From assembly GCA_018105865.1 (NCBI GenBank), contig CM030842.1:14226367-14290366 (forward strand): 64,000 bases of DNA, given 5' to 3'. Positions within the stretch are counted from its first letter, which is position 1. Every line of letters starts with the position of its first letter. The notes below the pieces were generated by a model. That model had not been told where the DNA came from. It saw nothing but the letters and a program-made list of their open reading frames with translations, and ran no database searches. Positions 21,304 to 33,451 of this stretch are shown here, one piece after another. Position numbers and translations under genes: made by a program. This DNA comes from Metaphire vulgaris (lineage: Eukaryota; Annelida; Clitellata; Crassiclitellata; Megascolecidae).

Positions 21304-21456
21304 CAGTGACGGCTCTAGGATTTGGCAAGTGGGGGCCGTTGGGGTGGCAACTTCTAATCATGGGGGCCAACCGTTTGTTGTTTAATGTATGTAGCATTAT
21401 AAAACAGGGGTCACTGGGGGCAGGCACTAATTATCCCTCCGGTGGAGCCGCCACTG
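21304..21456. mobile_element. hAT-like MITE, CAGTGRCGGCTC ends
   Basis: Starts CAGTGACGGCTCTAGG, ends GGAGCCGCCACTG; flanks cctagaca / tctagaca match 7 of 8. Same family as 9738-9928 and 55550-55636. Confidence 0.78.
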
Positions 21457-22385
21457 TCTAGACACTATGACATAATTAAAGTTATAAACATGCTAATTAT
21501 CGGTACTAGTAAAATATAATGATATATTATAAATTTAAGGAGCAAAGTACATGGGCGCACACAAAACTTTTTCCAGGAGGGAGCAAAACATAATGGCCAT
21601 GGCTATGCCACATAATTTTTTCCAAGAGGGGCAAAACACATCTTAACACAATGGTCACGGTTAATATTTTAGCAAGGTTTTCAAATTTCAATGGGAAATA
21701 ATTATTGGCATTTTTATTTTCCAGGAGGGGCAAGTGCCCCTCTTGCCCCAATGTGCGGGCGCCCATGGCAAAGTAACTGATACATGATTGTCTATGAATT
21801 AAAGTTTATTAAACTGATTGATTAACAACAAATTTGACCAGCGCCACGGTACATAACGATAGGTTATTCAAAAAACATAGTATTGATTACGTAGTGCATC
21901 AAACAAGTAAAAATAATTATCAGTGAGAAAAGAGTTGACCTAAGGGAATAGGATCCCGTATGTTGGTCATTCTCAGCTATTCACACACGTCGTGGGCTAA
22001 AGCTCCTCTTGCGACCAAGCAGTAGGCGGATATCGAATTGAAGAAATTAGCTGTAGCCTAATTGCTTCTTTCACGGTGCTTGAGTTGGATATCGCATTAA
22101 AAAGTATTCTACACTTTATGGAACATCAGTGTGTCTGACAGAGTGACAGATTGGAGCAGTAAGAATCACAATAGAAAATCTCTGCAAATCGTTTCAAACA
22201 AAAACAGCATGACCAAGATGGTATAGATGGATCATGCAAGTTTAAGTCTAACCTAAATTTAATCATATCAAGTTGTCTGTCCCGAGACAGGTTCAGGCTC
22301 CTTTGTTTCCATTCCTTTTCAATCAAACATGTACCTTGCATTTTCTTTGATTTCTGCATAGTTTTTATGTGGCTGTGCATCTGTC
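21457..22385. other. No gene seen
   Basis: Contains fragments of a repeat with aggaggggcaaaacacaatgg phrases (21575-21760) that recurs at 43060-43110. Otherwise nothing recognisable. Confidence 0.5.
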
Positions 22386-22870
22386 TTCATTATCCATCCC
22401 AATAGCATCCTCCTTGGTCAGCCGTTTGTCTTTTTTCCTGACATACTTCCCTCCATTACTGTTCTAAACAATGATTCTGTTCTCAGCACATGTCCGATCC
22501 AGTTCCTCGGTCTTCTTTTGATCGCGTCAAACACCGACCTATGTGCTCCAGACATCTGTAGTACCTTCTCCTTTGATTTCTTGTATGTCCACTTGACCTT
22601 TTCCATCTTCCTCCATAGCCACACATTTCGAATGCTTCTAACTTTTGTATTGTCATTTTTCTGCAGAATCCAGGTCTCCGAGGTTTATATACAGTAGGCC
22701 TAAGGTTACGCTCCAGTCCAACGTTCTAATGTTTTTATCAGTCTCTTCTTTAGTGCCTTGTTTAGCCGTCTTATTAAGAGTTTCCTCTGTAAAAAGGCCT
22801 GTTTTCTCATCGATATACTTTTCTTTTATCTGCTCCTGACATCTGGCATCTTCTGTTGACATATGGCATC
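22386..22870 (-). pseudogene. LINE reverse-transcriptase C-terminal fragment
   Basis: On the minus strand: EKTGLFTEETLNK, TLDWSVTLGL, WLWRKMEKVKWTYKKS and RRPRNWIGHVLR with a following EG...GKK stretch. This order is typical of the C-terminal region of non-LTR retrotransposon pol proteins. Frames are broken at about 22640 and no start is present. Confidence 0.75.
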
Positions 22871-23950
22871 TTCTGTGGCCTCCAATGTAGCAAAATTATT
22901 GTGTGTTAACTGTTCAAGTTCTGCTTGTCTCATCAACCGTTATGATGATTCTAAGGGCAGTTTACTTACCAGTAAATTTAACATGGCGTAAATTAAGATT
23001 GTTGAAAATTAAGATTGCTTTAAATTGCGATCTAATACAATTTTTAAATCTAATCTAATCTAATCTAATCTTAAAGCTTCTATAGCGTTACTTCATAATG
23101 CGCAGGAGCACCAATCGATGGCACACCAAATTCCAATCATTAAAGATCCAGGTCAAATCCAGGGTATCCGGCCGGACAGTCTATGGTGGATAAGCCAGAT
23201 CAAAATGTGTAATTTCTAAACGATATTATTGTAAAATTGTAGAATACATGTTGAAGCTACTGTAATAACGTTTTACTTCAAACAGCTAGATCAAAACCAG
23301 AAAGAATCAGCATCACCGAAATGATCCTACAGAAGTAGCAGAAATGTGAATTAGTCTTATCCATAGCGTCCTTCTGACTATAATGCTTACATTTTACGGC
23401 TTTAATCGTTAAAAGATAAATATGATAAACTTTTGGTCCTCTAATTCTTGCTGTCAATTGGCGATGACGTATGGTCAATAGAAGCGTATTCGGATCTGTT
23501 AAATATTGAACTTCGAGGTCCAAGATGTTCCAATCGAAAGGCAGTGACTGCATTCATATCCATGTATTCGATGACATCTTCCTGAATTCTCTTAACAAGA
23601 AACATATATTAGGAATTCCGAAGATCAATTTCAGCTAAAGTTTATAATTTCTATCCCAAATAATTTCATGGTACTGTTATAGTAAGAAGAGGTAGATCGC
23701 TCAATGATCTGGATAGAGAACGTCCAATTATGAACCAGATTGACGTTGGAAAAAACAATAACATTGATAAAGGAAATGATCAAATGGAGTCCGCGAAACG
23801 AGAATGGCTAAGGGTCCATCCATAATAGTATATTAAGTAGGCCCTACGCACTGAAGGGGATGGGATCACGAATTTAGGAGATTTTGCGTACGGATGCATA
23901 CAAGGAAAGGGCCCGACTGAATGTGTACGTACGCATAAACACAAATATAC
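22871..23950. other. No gene seen
   Basis: AT-rich unique-looking sequence. About 23100-23170 (caccaatcgatggcacacc ... gtctatggtgg) resembles 663-745 and 33260-33350, a low-copy repeat of unknown type. Confidence 0.45.
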
Positions 23951-23952
23951 AG

Positions 23953-23954
<2 letters not shown>

Positions 23955-24048
<94 letters not shown>
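23955..24048. repeat. CA and TA compound microsatellite
   Basis: (CA)n then (TA)n, with alternating-purine character throughout. Confidence 0.93.
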
Positions 24049-24051
<3 letters not shown>

Positions 24052-24599
24052 AATTAAAAAAAATCCGCTCACGACAATTGCTCACACGGTTACGCTGTAT
24101 AAAGTAATTGGCTGGCAGACTTGGCTCTTTAGTCAAAGGGATTCAAAAAATGTACGGTGTGCAACAGGGGGAGCGTATGAAAATATGCATTTTTTGCGTG
24201 CCTAATATGTGGATGACCCCTAAGACAATACAAGGCATGTAAACGTTTTATATCAATCAGAAAGATCCAGGTGATTATATTTACAGCCATTCGACTGTTG
24301 TAAATTGAATAAAATTTTCGTGAATCTTATTGGGTGTATTATGCCTTTTTAGGTTGCAGTCACAGACCAATTATTGGCTGAACAAGATTACAGAAAAATT
24401 GTAGCAGAAGCTGACAACAAGCCTATTCTTTGTATCAACTGCATATAACATAATGCGTTACCGATGTTTCTATCGCTTCTTCGTTGACATTTACAGTTGC
24501 GTTTCTTCCTAAAAACAACATCAATTCAGCATTTGCACTGGCGCTAATATATACAGTATAATACACGTTGAAACTAGTGTTCCAATGTGACGAGCACTT

Positions 24600-26650
24600 T
24601 AATAATTTTCTTTTGCCCATTCCAGTGTTATTAAATAGTATTTAAATGCCCAATTAAGTATTCTAAAAGGTCATTAAATACTCGCCAAGATCAGGGTATT
24701 TAAATAGTATTTACTATTTCGTGGTTTCTAAATACTTGAAGCCCATCTCTGACATTATATGTTAGAATTTAATGTCTTGGTCTTTATGGAAAACTTGTAA
24801 AAAGTGCTAAAATCTTAATATCGTCAGCCTAAATTTAATTGCTAGCTCATTTGTGACGCTTTACATAAAAGTATTTTTAGTACAGCATATAATAAAACTA
24901 TGGTGCTGGCTTGCTGCGAACAATTGAAGACAAGTAATAACGTCGTCGACAAAGCCCAAGCCCTTTGAAGTACTTGCAAATTTGTCGTATTAAACCGGTT
25001 CTAAGGAACAATTGGTATTTAAATACTATTTAAATACGTAAAATATTAACATTTTCCAAGTAACGCATCGCGATCGTAGTATCTACTAAACGGTCTTCAA
25101 AACCGTAGAATAATACTGCTCGCCTTATTATGTGTGATTTTCGACGTACGTGATAAAAACCAAAACATAATTAGTCAACCAAAAAACTCCTGTCAAAGTC
25201 GCTAAAGACAGAGAGATTTAAAATAAACAGACGCACTAATTATAGACGTAAATATCTACAGTGTAAGGTATTTAAATAGAGAACTATTTCGACCGGTTTA
25301 TAAATACTTAATGCCCATCTTTTTGCATTATGTAGTAAAATTTAAACCACTTGGTCTTTATTGGAAAACTTGTTAAATGGATAAAATCTTAATATTTTAA
25401 AAATTTAATTTAATTATTATACCATTATTCATTCATTTACATAAAAGTCTACAGTCTAATATTTAAATAATTTTTAGACTTTTTTATTTGTAATTTAAAA
25501 CACAATTATTTAACATCGGATATAAGTAAAAATAACATGTGTCAAGACTTGTTGACTTGTCTTAAACAGGAAATCTATGTTTACTACTCTGCTATAGAAA
25601 TTGTCTAATTAATAATAAAAATAATAATAATCAAATAAAATATAATAATAATAATTTTATAAAAAAAACTATGATGCTGGCTTGCTGCGATGTTTGAAGA
25701 CAAGTAATAAGGTATTGACAAAGTAAGTTTTTGAAGTATTTGAAATTTTGTGGTATTAAAATACTGGTAAGGATATTTGGTATTTAAATACTATTTAAAT
25801 ACTTAAAATATTAAGTATTTGGGAAGTATTTAAATACTTTGATCTGAGTATCTATTACAACACCGCCCATTTCAAAACCGTAGAATAATACTGCTAGGCC
25901 TATTATGTGTGATTTTTTGATTACGTGATCAAAACGCAAAATATAATTAGGCATATACGCAAAAACTCCTGTCAGAGTCGCTAAATTACTGCATTTAAAA
26001 TAAACAGACGTACTAATTAGTAAAGTCTATGAGATCTACAGTGTAAGGTAAGCAAATAAGATTAGAACAGATTCAGACCGGTTATAACAGTTGCATAATG
26101 CTCGCTTTTTGCGGATGTAATGACTTTTTAAACCACTTAAGTGCTGTGTTGCTCGTATCATTAATGGATAAAAAGATAGAGCTTTTAAAATTTTGACTAA
26201 TTATTATACCTATTATTCCCATAATGGCCCGAAAAGCTGTGCTCTGAATATTTAAATTACTCGAAAACTTTTTTTATTTGTAATTTCAAATGAAATTAAG
26301 TTAACTTAGTAGCACGACTAATAATAACCGGTGCAAGACTTGTTGACTTCTGCATAAACAGGAAATCCGAGTGAACTACTCGCATGACTGCAGTGCGGTT
26401 CAATTTCTAAAACGAAAAAGCATAAAATAAAATATATTTTAGCATGTTTTACTCGCAAAAACAAAAACTCCTAAACAGAACAAATTCGCGGCAATTCTTG
26501 CATTTAAAAACCAAACAGACAATTTACTAAATTAGTAAAAGTCTGCAGTCACATATAATGAGATCTACAGTGTAAGGTAAGTAAGATTAGAACAGATTCA
26601 GACCGGTTATAACAGTTGTTTAATTAGCTCGTTTTTGCCTTGCATGACTT
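24600..26650. repeat. Degenerate tandem units rich in TATTTAAATA
   Basis: At least three diverged copies of a unit of about 0.5-0.8 kb. Landmarks recur in order: gctggcttgctgcga (24905, 25677), aagacaagtaataa, ctcctgtca-agtcgctaaa (25190, 25968), aaataaacagacg and ctacagtgtaaggta (about 25257, 26037, 26568). Palindromic tatttaaatactatttaaatac tracts are scattered through the first two. No coding frame. Confidence 0.65.
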
Positions 26651-26999
26651 TTAAACCAAAAATTTGTGTTGACGCATTGTCAAATAACCATACATTAGCC
26701 GGCAGTGAAAAGGTTAATCATGCAAGTTGATAATCAAATAAATCGGATCACTTCAAACATCAAATATTAGTTTAAAGATCGTAGGCGACTAATCATATTT
26801 TGAGTTCTGACAGTAAGAAGCAAGCCAGTTCAAAATGTACATACTCCACATTTAGAGTTTAAGAAATAATTTATATGCTCTATATTTTGCTCTTGGACAC
26901 ACCGTTATTTAAAAATTTTTGATGTCCTAGTATATTGTATTGTAGGCTGTGCATCAGGCATGGTCAGACACATAAAATATAATCTAAATGAGTAGGCCC

Positions 27000-27236
27000 A
27001 GGCTCATCCGGCAAAATTTGGGTGCAGGGAACAAAAAAAAACGCAGGGGTGCAGTGGAAGGCAAAAGTTATATCTGCATTTTTGCATGTCGTGGATTTTA
27101 TGGGGCGCCATCAGCATGCTTTGTCCCATGGCGTATTAACCTAGTCGTACGTAGTCGTAAAGGATGTGATGACCCTTTTTGCTTGTCAGATTTTTCTTGT
27201 TGCCCCCGGGCGCCGGACACCCTGGCTACGCCACTG
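27000..27236. mobile_element. hAT-like MITE, right end only
   Basis: Ends GGCTACGCCACTG at 27236 after a GACCCTTTTTGCTTGTCAG phrase. The matching left end is missing or unrecognisable. Confidence 0.5.
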
Positions 27237-27331
27237 AAATGCACCCCTGCTAAATATTCGCTCCGAAGGGCCTCAGTAGGCCTATGTATTTTCAATCAAA
27301 CACTCCTAGACAACTGCTGAAACTGAAGCTC

Positions 27332-27541
27332 TTAAGCGAAGTAGGCTAATTCTCGTCTAATATCATTGAACTTTCCTCGAGCGTCACAATGAATTTGACC
27401 GAATGATCCTGCATCGCGAGTATTTGGATGGTGATTCATTGATGGTAATTCTTCAAGCTCAGCATAGATTACTTCTCTCCTTGATTCAATCGAATAGCTG
27501 GAACTAAAATGTAAAAATGGGTCTCTATGAAGATCGTTTAT
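27332..27541 (-). CDS. T1-E exon: cytoplasmic tail with ITIM
   Basis: Minus strand, open from a splice-acceptor-like ..atgtag|ata (27541) to TAA at 27334-27332. Encodes about 69 residues with SSSYSIESRREVIYAELEEL. VIYAEL is a canonical ITIM, [VIL]xYxx[LIV]. A C-terminal LAYFA follows. It is 1.8 kb downstream of the T1-E TM exon on the same strand, where the tail is expected. The TM exon ends in phase 1 and this exon opens in phase 0, so a small unseen exon, or damage, is needed to join them. Confidence 0.6.
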   Translation of the reverse strand: MNDLHRDPFLHFSSSYSIESRREVIYAELEELPSMNHHPNTRDAGSFGQIHCDARGKFNDIRRELAYFA

Positions 27542-27850
27542 CTACATATCCAACGAAATTGATAAAAAGCGGATCAGGAACAAAAAGACAATTGAATATT
27601 GTAGCATAGCAAGTCTAATTTCAACGTAAGTGAAAATGTCTATGTGACCAAGTCCAAGTCCCAACCTAGTTAATTCCTGCAACTGTTTTCTAAGGGCATA
27701 TTAGTTTAATTAATTATTCAATTAGGCTACGTCGAAGAGCTTGCAGTTGGGCAGCTTAAAGCCATTGAGTCGCCAAATATAATAATTTTAATATACTCAA
27801 TGGCATGACTAAAATATGTATCGTTGTTGACTAAATGCCTTTACTGTCAC

Positions 27851-28461
27851 TAGGGTTGTAGAATGCCCAGAATTATTCTAGAATTTTTCCGGAAAAATTT
27901 CGGAAAAATTCCGGAAACTTTCTAGCATACATATTGTTAGAGGTTAACATACATCAGTGGACAAAAGTGATTACCACACCTAAAATACGAAGATTTATTA
28001 TATGTTTTGGCACAGATCAGCAAAAACACAATTAATAAATAAACCATCAAAATCTGTTACCAAGGTGCCTTAGCAAGCAACTAAACTATACCGATTCCTG
28101 ATAAAAAGATATAAATAAAAACGTTTTATAAGCTGACCAAATTTCATGAATTTCATTCTGTGGCAATTACTTTTGACTGCTACTGTAAGTTCATGTATGC
28201 AGTTAATTAGCGCTCATACTGACAATACTGACTTTACAATTTTAGCTTTGTTGTTAACAAATGCCTAACAAATTAATAGTAAAAAATAATAATAATAATA
28301 AATAGTAATAATAAATAAATATAATAAATATTAATAATAATAAAATAATAATAAATAATAATAACAATAATAATAATAATAATAAATAGTAATAAACATT
28401 TCCGGAGATTTTCGGAAAAATTCCGCGTGAAATTTCCGGAAAATTCCGAACTCAAACCCTA
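27851..28461. mobile_element. Possible TIR element with TAGGGTT ends and TTCCGGAAAA arms
   Basis: The left end TAGGGTTGTAGAATGCCC with ttttccggaaaaattt repeats is mirrored at the right end by ttttcggaaaaattccg ... CAAACCCTA. The interior includes an AATA-rich microsatellite (28286-28395). Flanking tgtcac on both sides may be part of a target duplication. Confidence 0.5.
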
Positions 28462-28912
28462 ATTGTCACCTTCTGCGTCGTCCATATATCTTACAACATC
28501 AGGTCCATGAATGACCTCGAGCTGGGAAGTAGATCTCCGAGATTCTAAAATGTCGAAAAAAATTGTCCGTGAATTAGTTTTCTTGTAATTTAAAGGCCAT
28601 CACAAAAGATAAAATTTACAAAGTGCCATATACCATTCTTAGGCGTCATAGGTTATGCTGCTGAAGTTGACCTAGAAGCCCTAAATCAGAGATGGGCAAA
28701 CGTTATCCTGAAAGGGCCGCATGAAACCTAATACTACATTAGGCGGACCTCACATGCAAAAAGCCAAAGTGTAACTAAGATGCTGACATCATAGGCAACT
28801 TTTAGCATCATTTATTTAGCCTGTAGCAGAATAGCATTATGATATCACACTTTTGTTGCTCAGGCAGAAAGTGAAGAAGGAAGAAGAAGAAGAAGGATGA
28901 GAAGCAAAAAAG

Positions 28913-28968
28913 AAGAAGATGATGATGATGATGACGACGACGACGACGACGACGATGATGATGATGAA
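28913..28968. repeat. GAT/GAC microsatellite
   Basis: GAT units, then GAC, then GAT, after a GAA-rich stretch. It may be the simple tail of a LINE, but no coding remnant is visible next to it. Confidence 0.9.
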
Positions 28969-29323
28969 ATAATCAGAGTGGTATTTGACAGTCTAACCAG
29001 TTGGAGAAAGTTGCCACTTTTCCAGTCCCCTAAACGCTGGTATTTAAAGAATGTACAGGCCAATACGGAGTGAGAAGAATTTGTCCTCTTCCCAAACGTA
29101 TACCACACTTAAAGTAAACTATTCATATGTCCATCAAGAGTATTTACGACACCTTTATGTAAATAGCGTGCTCTGTTGCCGCGCCCCAATGATTTCCAAA
29201 TGATTATGCGAGATTTAAGAGGTATGATGGTATACGAAAACAAATTGATATGAAGTCTTAAGGCAACTGAAGCAGGTATGATCATTGGAGAAAAGACGTA
29301 TCAAAATATTAACAAAAGCGTAC

Positions 29324-29419
29324 CTTTAAATTGATTTGATGCTGCTGCAATAACAATAAGAAGTAAAGAAGCTGCCATGATTCCCAAGATCAGGATTACG
29401 ACATGAATCGCAGTAAAGG
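29324..29419 (-). CDS. T1-E exon: transmembrane segment
   Basis: Minus strand, acceptor aattcag|cc at 29420-29422, donor g|gtacgc at 29323-29321; 96 nt, phase 1-1. Encodes FTAIHVVILILGIMAASLLL and on to IAAASNQFK: about 23 hydrophobic residues and a Lys stop-transfer. The donor context (aaa g|gtacg) equals that of the T1-C TM exon (37562). It lies outside the inverted-duplication arm, so it diverged more. Confidence 0.72.
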
Positions 29420-30144
29420 CTGAATTAAAATATAGTACTAATGTTTATTAATGAAAACGCTAGCAAATAAAACAACCACGATAAAACAAATATTCACAGT
29501 AGAATTAATTAATGTTATAGAATTAGATAAGCAGTCAACATAAGACTGCCAGTTCAGTTGAATTTCTTCGACAGCGAACTCTCAAACAGCTTTTATAGAT
29601 GCAGCTAGACTGCTAGAGCGATATATAAACACGTTATAAAATACCAAGAATGAAGATCTTGTTCAACTCCTTAAAATAAAAATTTTCAAGTCTCGTGTAC
29701 AATCTATTCCTTCACATGACGATCAAAAATGAAAATTGGGATTCAGTAGCAAAACCGGACACCAAGTAGTAGAGTGCATGGGGGAGGGTGGTCCCGGGGG
29801 CCAACTAGTTGGGCGCCAAAATTGATTCGGCGACCTTTTTGTCGACTTGGCCCCGAGCGTCCACCGCTCTCTGCACGAAACTGACAAAAGTCAAAAACAA
29901 GAAATCGAAGAAAATAGGCGAAACGAATGAAGACGAGAATAGTTAGGTAAAAATTTCAGTATTAGTATCTGATAAAAAACAAAGTGTGACGAATTTCGTT
30001 ATAACAAAGTTAGACGATACTATAAAAGAGAGCCTTCATTAATTTATTAACGAATAATAATAATATAGGAATCTAAATCGTACAAAAACATCATCCATAG
30101 ACAATGTTTGCAAAATAATAAGGATCATTCGTATTTTCGCCAAC

Positions 30145-30411
30145 CTGAATTTGTCTGACCGGGAACAGTGAAGTTCAAAGATAGCGAAATATTTGCACCG
30201 GTTGTTGGGTTGGTAGCTGTGCATCGATAAGTGTACCATCTATTTGCAGCCAAGGATTCTTCAATGACCAGCCTGGATCCAATCGAAATGTTGTTAGCAA
30301 ATGAGATCCAATGATAGACTGGAAGAGGATTTCCATCAGCGTGACAGTTCAGAATGTCGCCATGTTTGTATGACGCTTCCATAGGAGTGACCGATATGTT
30401 TCTTGGTCCAT
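30145..30411 (-). CDS. T1-E exon: third Ig-like domain
   Basis: Minus strand, acceptor gactgtcag|at, probable donor cag|gttggc at 30144; 267 nt, phase 1-1. Encodes about 89 residues with GPRNISVTP, ILNCHADGNPLPVYHW and WYTYRCTATNP. The T1-C copy uses a donor 19 nt further on (tatg|gttagt); in T1-E that site is lost (tacgaatga), and reading on hits a stop at 30125. The upstream donor keeps the frame. Confidence 0.78.
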
Positions 30412-30522
30412 CTGACAGTCAATTCATAAAAAATTCCTACACTAACACATCAAACGAGTATAGACTGATAATTGGACGAATGCACAAATATCAAAATGAC
30501 CACAATATTTGAGACAACTTAC

Positions 30523-30888
30523 ATGAAACGACCGCTGCAAAGTTCCACTTGTGTTTGTAACCAGGATAATTGCTTGCTCTAAAGATATTAGGCTGCAAAG
30601 AACTAGTTGCACTTGCAACTTTGAAATATGACGAACAACTGATAATTGATCCGTTATCTTTGGCGTTCAAATTCAGCTGTACTTTGGAAATCATCTTTAG
30701 AGTTCCATTATGTTCGCCGCTTATCTCAAGACTTTCATATGACAGGCTTTCACCATCGCTTCGCGCCCAGGTCATGACTGGTTTCAAGCTTCCAACGTAT
30801 TCCATCTTGCACCAGATTTCAATTGCACTGCCCTCCAGAATGGCTGCATTTTCGTTGGTACCATTCGATCCACATGCTGGATCTGAAA
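30523..30888 (-). CDS. T1-E exon: second Ig-like domain (atypical)
   Basis: Minus strand, acceptor aattttag|tt, donor t|gtaagt at 30522; 366 nt, phase 1-1, exactly the length of the T1-C copy. Has an early Cys (SDPACGS), IEIWCKMEYVG (B strand), MTWARSDGES (core Trp), IISCSSYF, and ends YKHKWNFAAVVSC. Few amino-acid changes separate it from T1-C, with no stop. Confidence 0.83.
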
Positions 30889-31143
30889 CTAAAATTATGT
30901 GTAATGGTGTAAATATCGAAAATAGGCTTCAGATAAAGAGCAATTGTCACAGTAGTTCAGAATTTAGAACATTCAATATCAATTTAAAACCGTACAAAGT
31001 CAGTTTTATGATCGAAAGATCGTGTTAAATGTGTCCCTATTGACAGGAGTTCCATGGGTTTATTTTTTGAAAACCTGAAAATTGGAAATAGAACTCAGAG
31101 TAAAACTTCTGCAGATTTAAAATTTAAAAACTGCAATACTAAC

Positions 31144-31473
31144 GAAGAACTGCAAGTTCCGCCGTGTAAATCTGGGGTCTGCTGCCGTTTCGAGTGATGC
31201 TGCAAATATACATCCCGGCGTTTTCAGGCTGTGTTTGATTTATTATTAGATTGAGCGCTGTTCTGGGCCTGTTTGCAGCTGATTTTACAGACTGTCTCTC
31301 AGTGTGAGCATTTTTAGGGTTAACTGTACCTCCGAGAACCTCGTTTGCATGTTTAAATTTCCATTGAATGATACTGTCATTTGACATTGATGCACATGTC
31401 ATCGACATTGTATTTCCAGCTTTCACTACTTCATTCACAGGAGAAACCAGATTCTCTTCCGACTTCAAGGATT
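31144..31473 (-). CDS. T1-E exon: first Ig-like domain
   Basis: Minus strand, acceptor ttgtttcag|aa, donor c|gttagt at 31143; 330 nt, phase 1-1. Encodes about 110 residues: VKAGNTMSMTCASMSN (B strand), IIQWKFKHANEV (core Trp), LNLIINQTQPENAGMYICS (E-F strands), YTAELAVL (G strand). A V/I-type fold by motif. Near-identical to T1-C 35909-36238; both frames are intact. Confidence 0.85.
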
Positions 31474-31686
31474 CTGAAACAAGGTCTTCTCATTTACAAC
31501 ATTAGCGCTAATTTTCATGGATTGTTATAAATTATTTTTGATTTAAATACCGTTTAAAGTTTCTCAACATACAATAATAAAAGACTAAAATATTGCATTA
31601 TGTCACAATAATATATGAAGCTAATAACGTTATCAATGCAAATTTGAGGAGATAATGAATAGTAAAGGTGTTCGCGCCAAACTTAC

Positions 31687-31747
31687 CAACTGCAGATAAA
31701 ATTATTGAAACCGATAGCAGTAGCATTGTCAATCCTGAATAAACCAT
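31687..31747 (-). CDS. T1-E exon 1: signal peptide
   Basis: Minus strand, ATG at 31747-31745, donor g|gtaagt at 31686; 61 nt, phase 1. Encodes MVYSGLTMLLLSVSIILSAV, a hydrophobic secretion signal. The equivalent place in T1-C (35641-35702) has lost the ATG and the donor. Confidence 0.78.
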
Positions 31748-32679
31748 CGAGAAGGTTTAGATTCCTTTTATTTTCAGTAATAACTACAATTTACTCTAAA
31801 CATTATTTCTCTCTTAACAATTTCTCTAGCATAACAATGAAACAAGAGTGCACAACTGAAAATGTCGTGCACAGCAGTTCCAGCACAGCACAGGTCTTTC
31901 TGAACCACTCTTAACCAAGATATTGCCATCAATCGAGCGATATATGCGTGTAATGTTTTTCCATTTCATATTATAATTGCCAGTCTTATCATTAACTGAT
32001 TAAGAAAATTGAGCAATAAAAAGATAATCAGGCAATATATAAACACTATAATTTATCGATTTCTTTAAAGGATATTGTGAAAGTAAATATTAAGAAAAGA
32101 GAAAGTGTTCCATAGGTTTATTTATACTATACAAAAATCGAGGAGTCAGTGAAAGCAAATAACAAACAAGATAGACAATATTACTGCAAAATCGTTCGTC
32201 TTCTTTTGTTTTTGGCCCATGACTGCGGGTAGCTTATTCAAGTTAAGAGCGTCGAAATGGTTGATCGCGGTTTGGTGGCCGAAAAGGAAGACTGAGTTCA
32301 GTAGCTTTGATTAACATTAAATGAGGTCTTCAGCGTTTTCCTTCTGACGACAATTATTGTCTCTTAAGAAAATGGTCAATCTTCACGTGTAATTGTTTGG
32401 CTATGATTGGTACCTATATTACTTCTGTCCTTACAGTATATGCGAATTTGCATTTTATTTCCGTTGTCTAATTTTTTTGCATGGAGAGTTGATGAAAGAT
32501 CTGTATAGGGCCCAACCGAAGATAGATATATAGGTGCCCTTACGGATAGCAGTTCTAATCCGAATAGGCAATGGTCCGAATCCGCTAGAAAAGGCAATCG
32601 AATCTTAAAAATAATCAAGAACAATAAAGTGAGCATAGAAACAGAAAAAAATAATGAGACTATATATAAAGACAATGGT

Positions 32680-33130
32680 ACTGTACGTCCACATTTAGAC
32701 TATTGCATTACTGCATGGAATGCACTTTGAAAGATATTGAGATTTTAAATAGAGTTCAGTTCAACGCAGAATAAGCAAGATGATCAGTGGATCGCAAAGA
32801 TTAAGTCAAAAGAAAGGCCAAACATTGTGGATTGCCCACTATTGAGAAAAATAGTGAAAGAGGAGATCTATTGATAACCTTTAATATTTTCACTAATAGA
32901 AGACGAACTAATAGAAGACACTATTATTATTGTATGAGACAGTTTTCACTAGCACAGTATACTGGTACTCGAGGACATAATAAAAGTGTTTACTAACTGA
33001 TTTGGGAGGTAGCCTACAACTTATTTTGTTGTAAGAGTAGCAAGGAGGTGGAACAAAACAGGTGATAAGACAATATCAGTTACTGGTGTCACGTGGTGTG
33101 AATGCACTTAAAGTAGCTTGACTTAAATGT
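32680..33130 (+). pseudogene. CR1/Jockey-type LINE fragment
   Basis: Broken plus-strand frames give RPHLDYCI-AWNAL, KDIEILNRVQFNAE, CPLLRK and ERGDLLITFNIF. This is the LDYxxxxW...L..VQ.RA...RGDL...YKI series found near the C terminus of CR1/Jockey-clade reverse transcriptases. It lies in the spacer between T1-E and T1-C. Confidence 0.65.
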
Positions 33131-33167
33131 AACATTATATTAAGCATATTTAGACAGGTCCTGCTAA

Positions 33168-33170
<3 letters not shown>

Positions 33171-33224
<54 letters not shown>
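33171..33224. repeat. TAA microsatellite
   Basis: About 17 TAA/AAT triplets. Confidence 0.95.
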
Positions 33225-33451
33225 TCACCTATAAGAGCACCATTTCTATTTATTCTAAGTCGTCATTGATGATACTCCAAATTCAAACCGTGAAGAACAG
33301 ATCAATCCAGATACCAGTCAGTGGGAGACGGCAAAGTAGGCTATGGAGGAAAAGCTATCTGAAAGAGTCGACCTTTGTGCTTTGATTTGAATGAACTCTG
33401 CTCATTATAAGATCCGACAGACAGAAAAAGAGAAGAACTAGAACCTTCCTG

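Larger units (their letters stand above)
30120..32340. repeat. Left arm of a large inverted duplication
   Basis: Mirrors about 35050-37250, with high identity through the signal exon, Ig exons 1-3, introns and 5' flank (for example aaaacgctgaaga...ctcatttaatgttaatcaaa at the inner end of each arm). The two T1 genes therefore sit head to head, with a spacer of about 2.7 kb made mostly of LINE fragments. Confidence 0.85.

Noticed and set aside
23780..24136. 118-codon minus-strand frame
   Set aside because: Ile/Tyr/Val/Cys runs from the CA/TA microsatellite.
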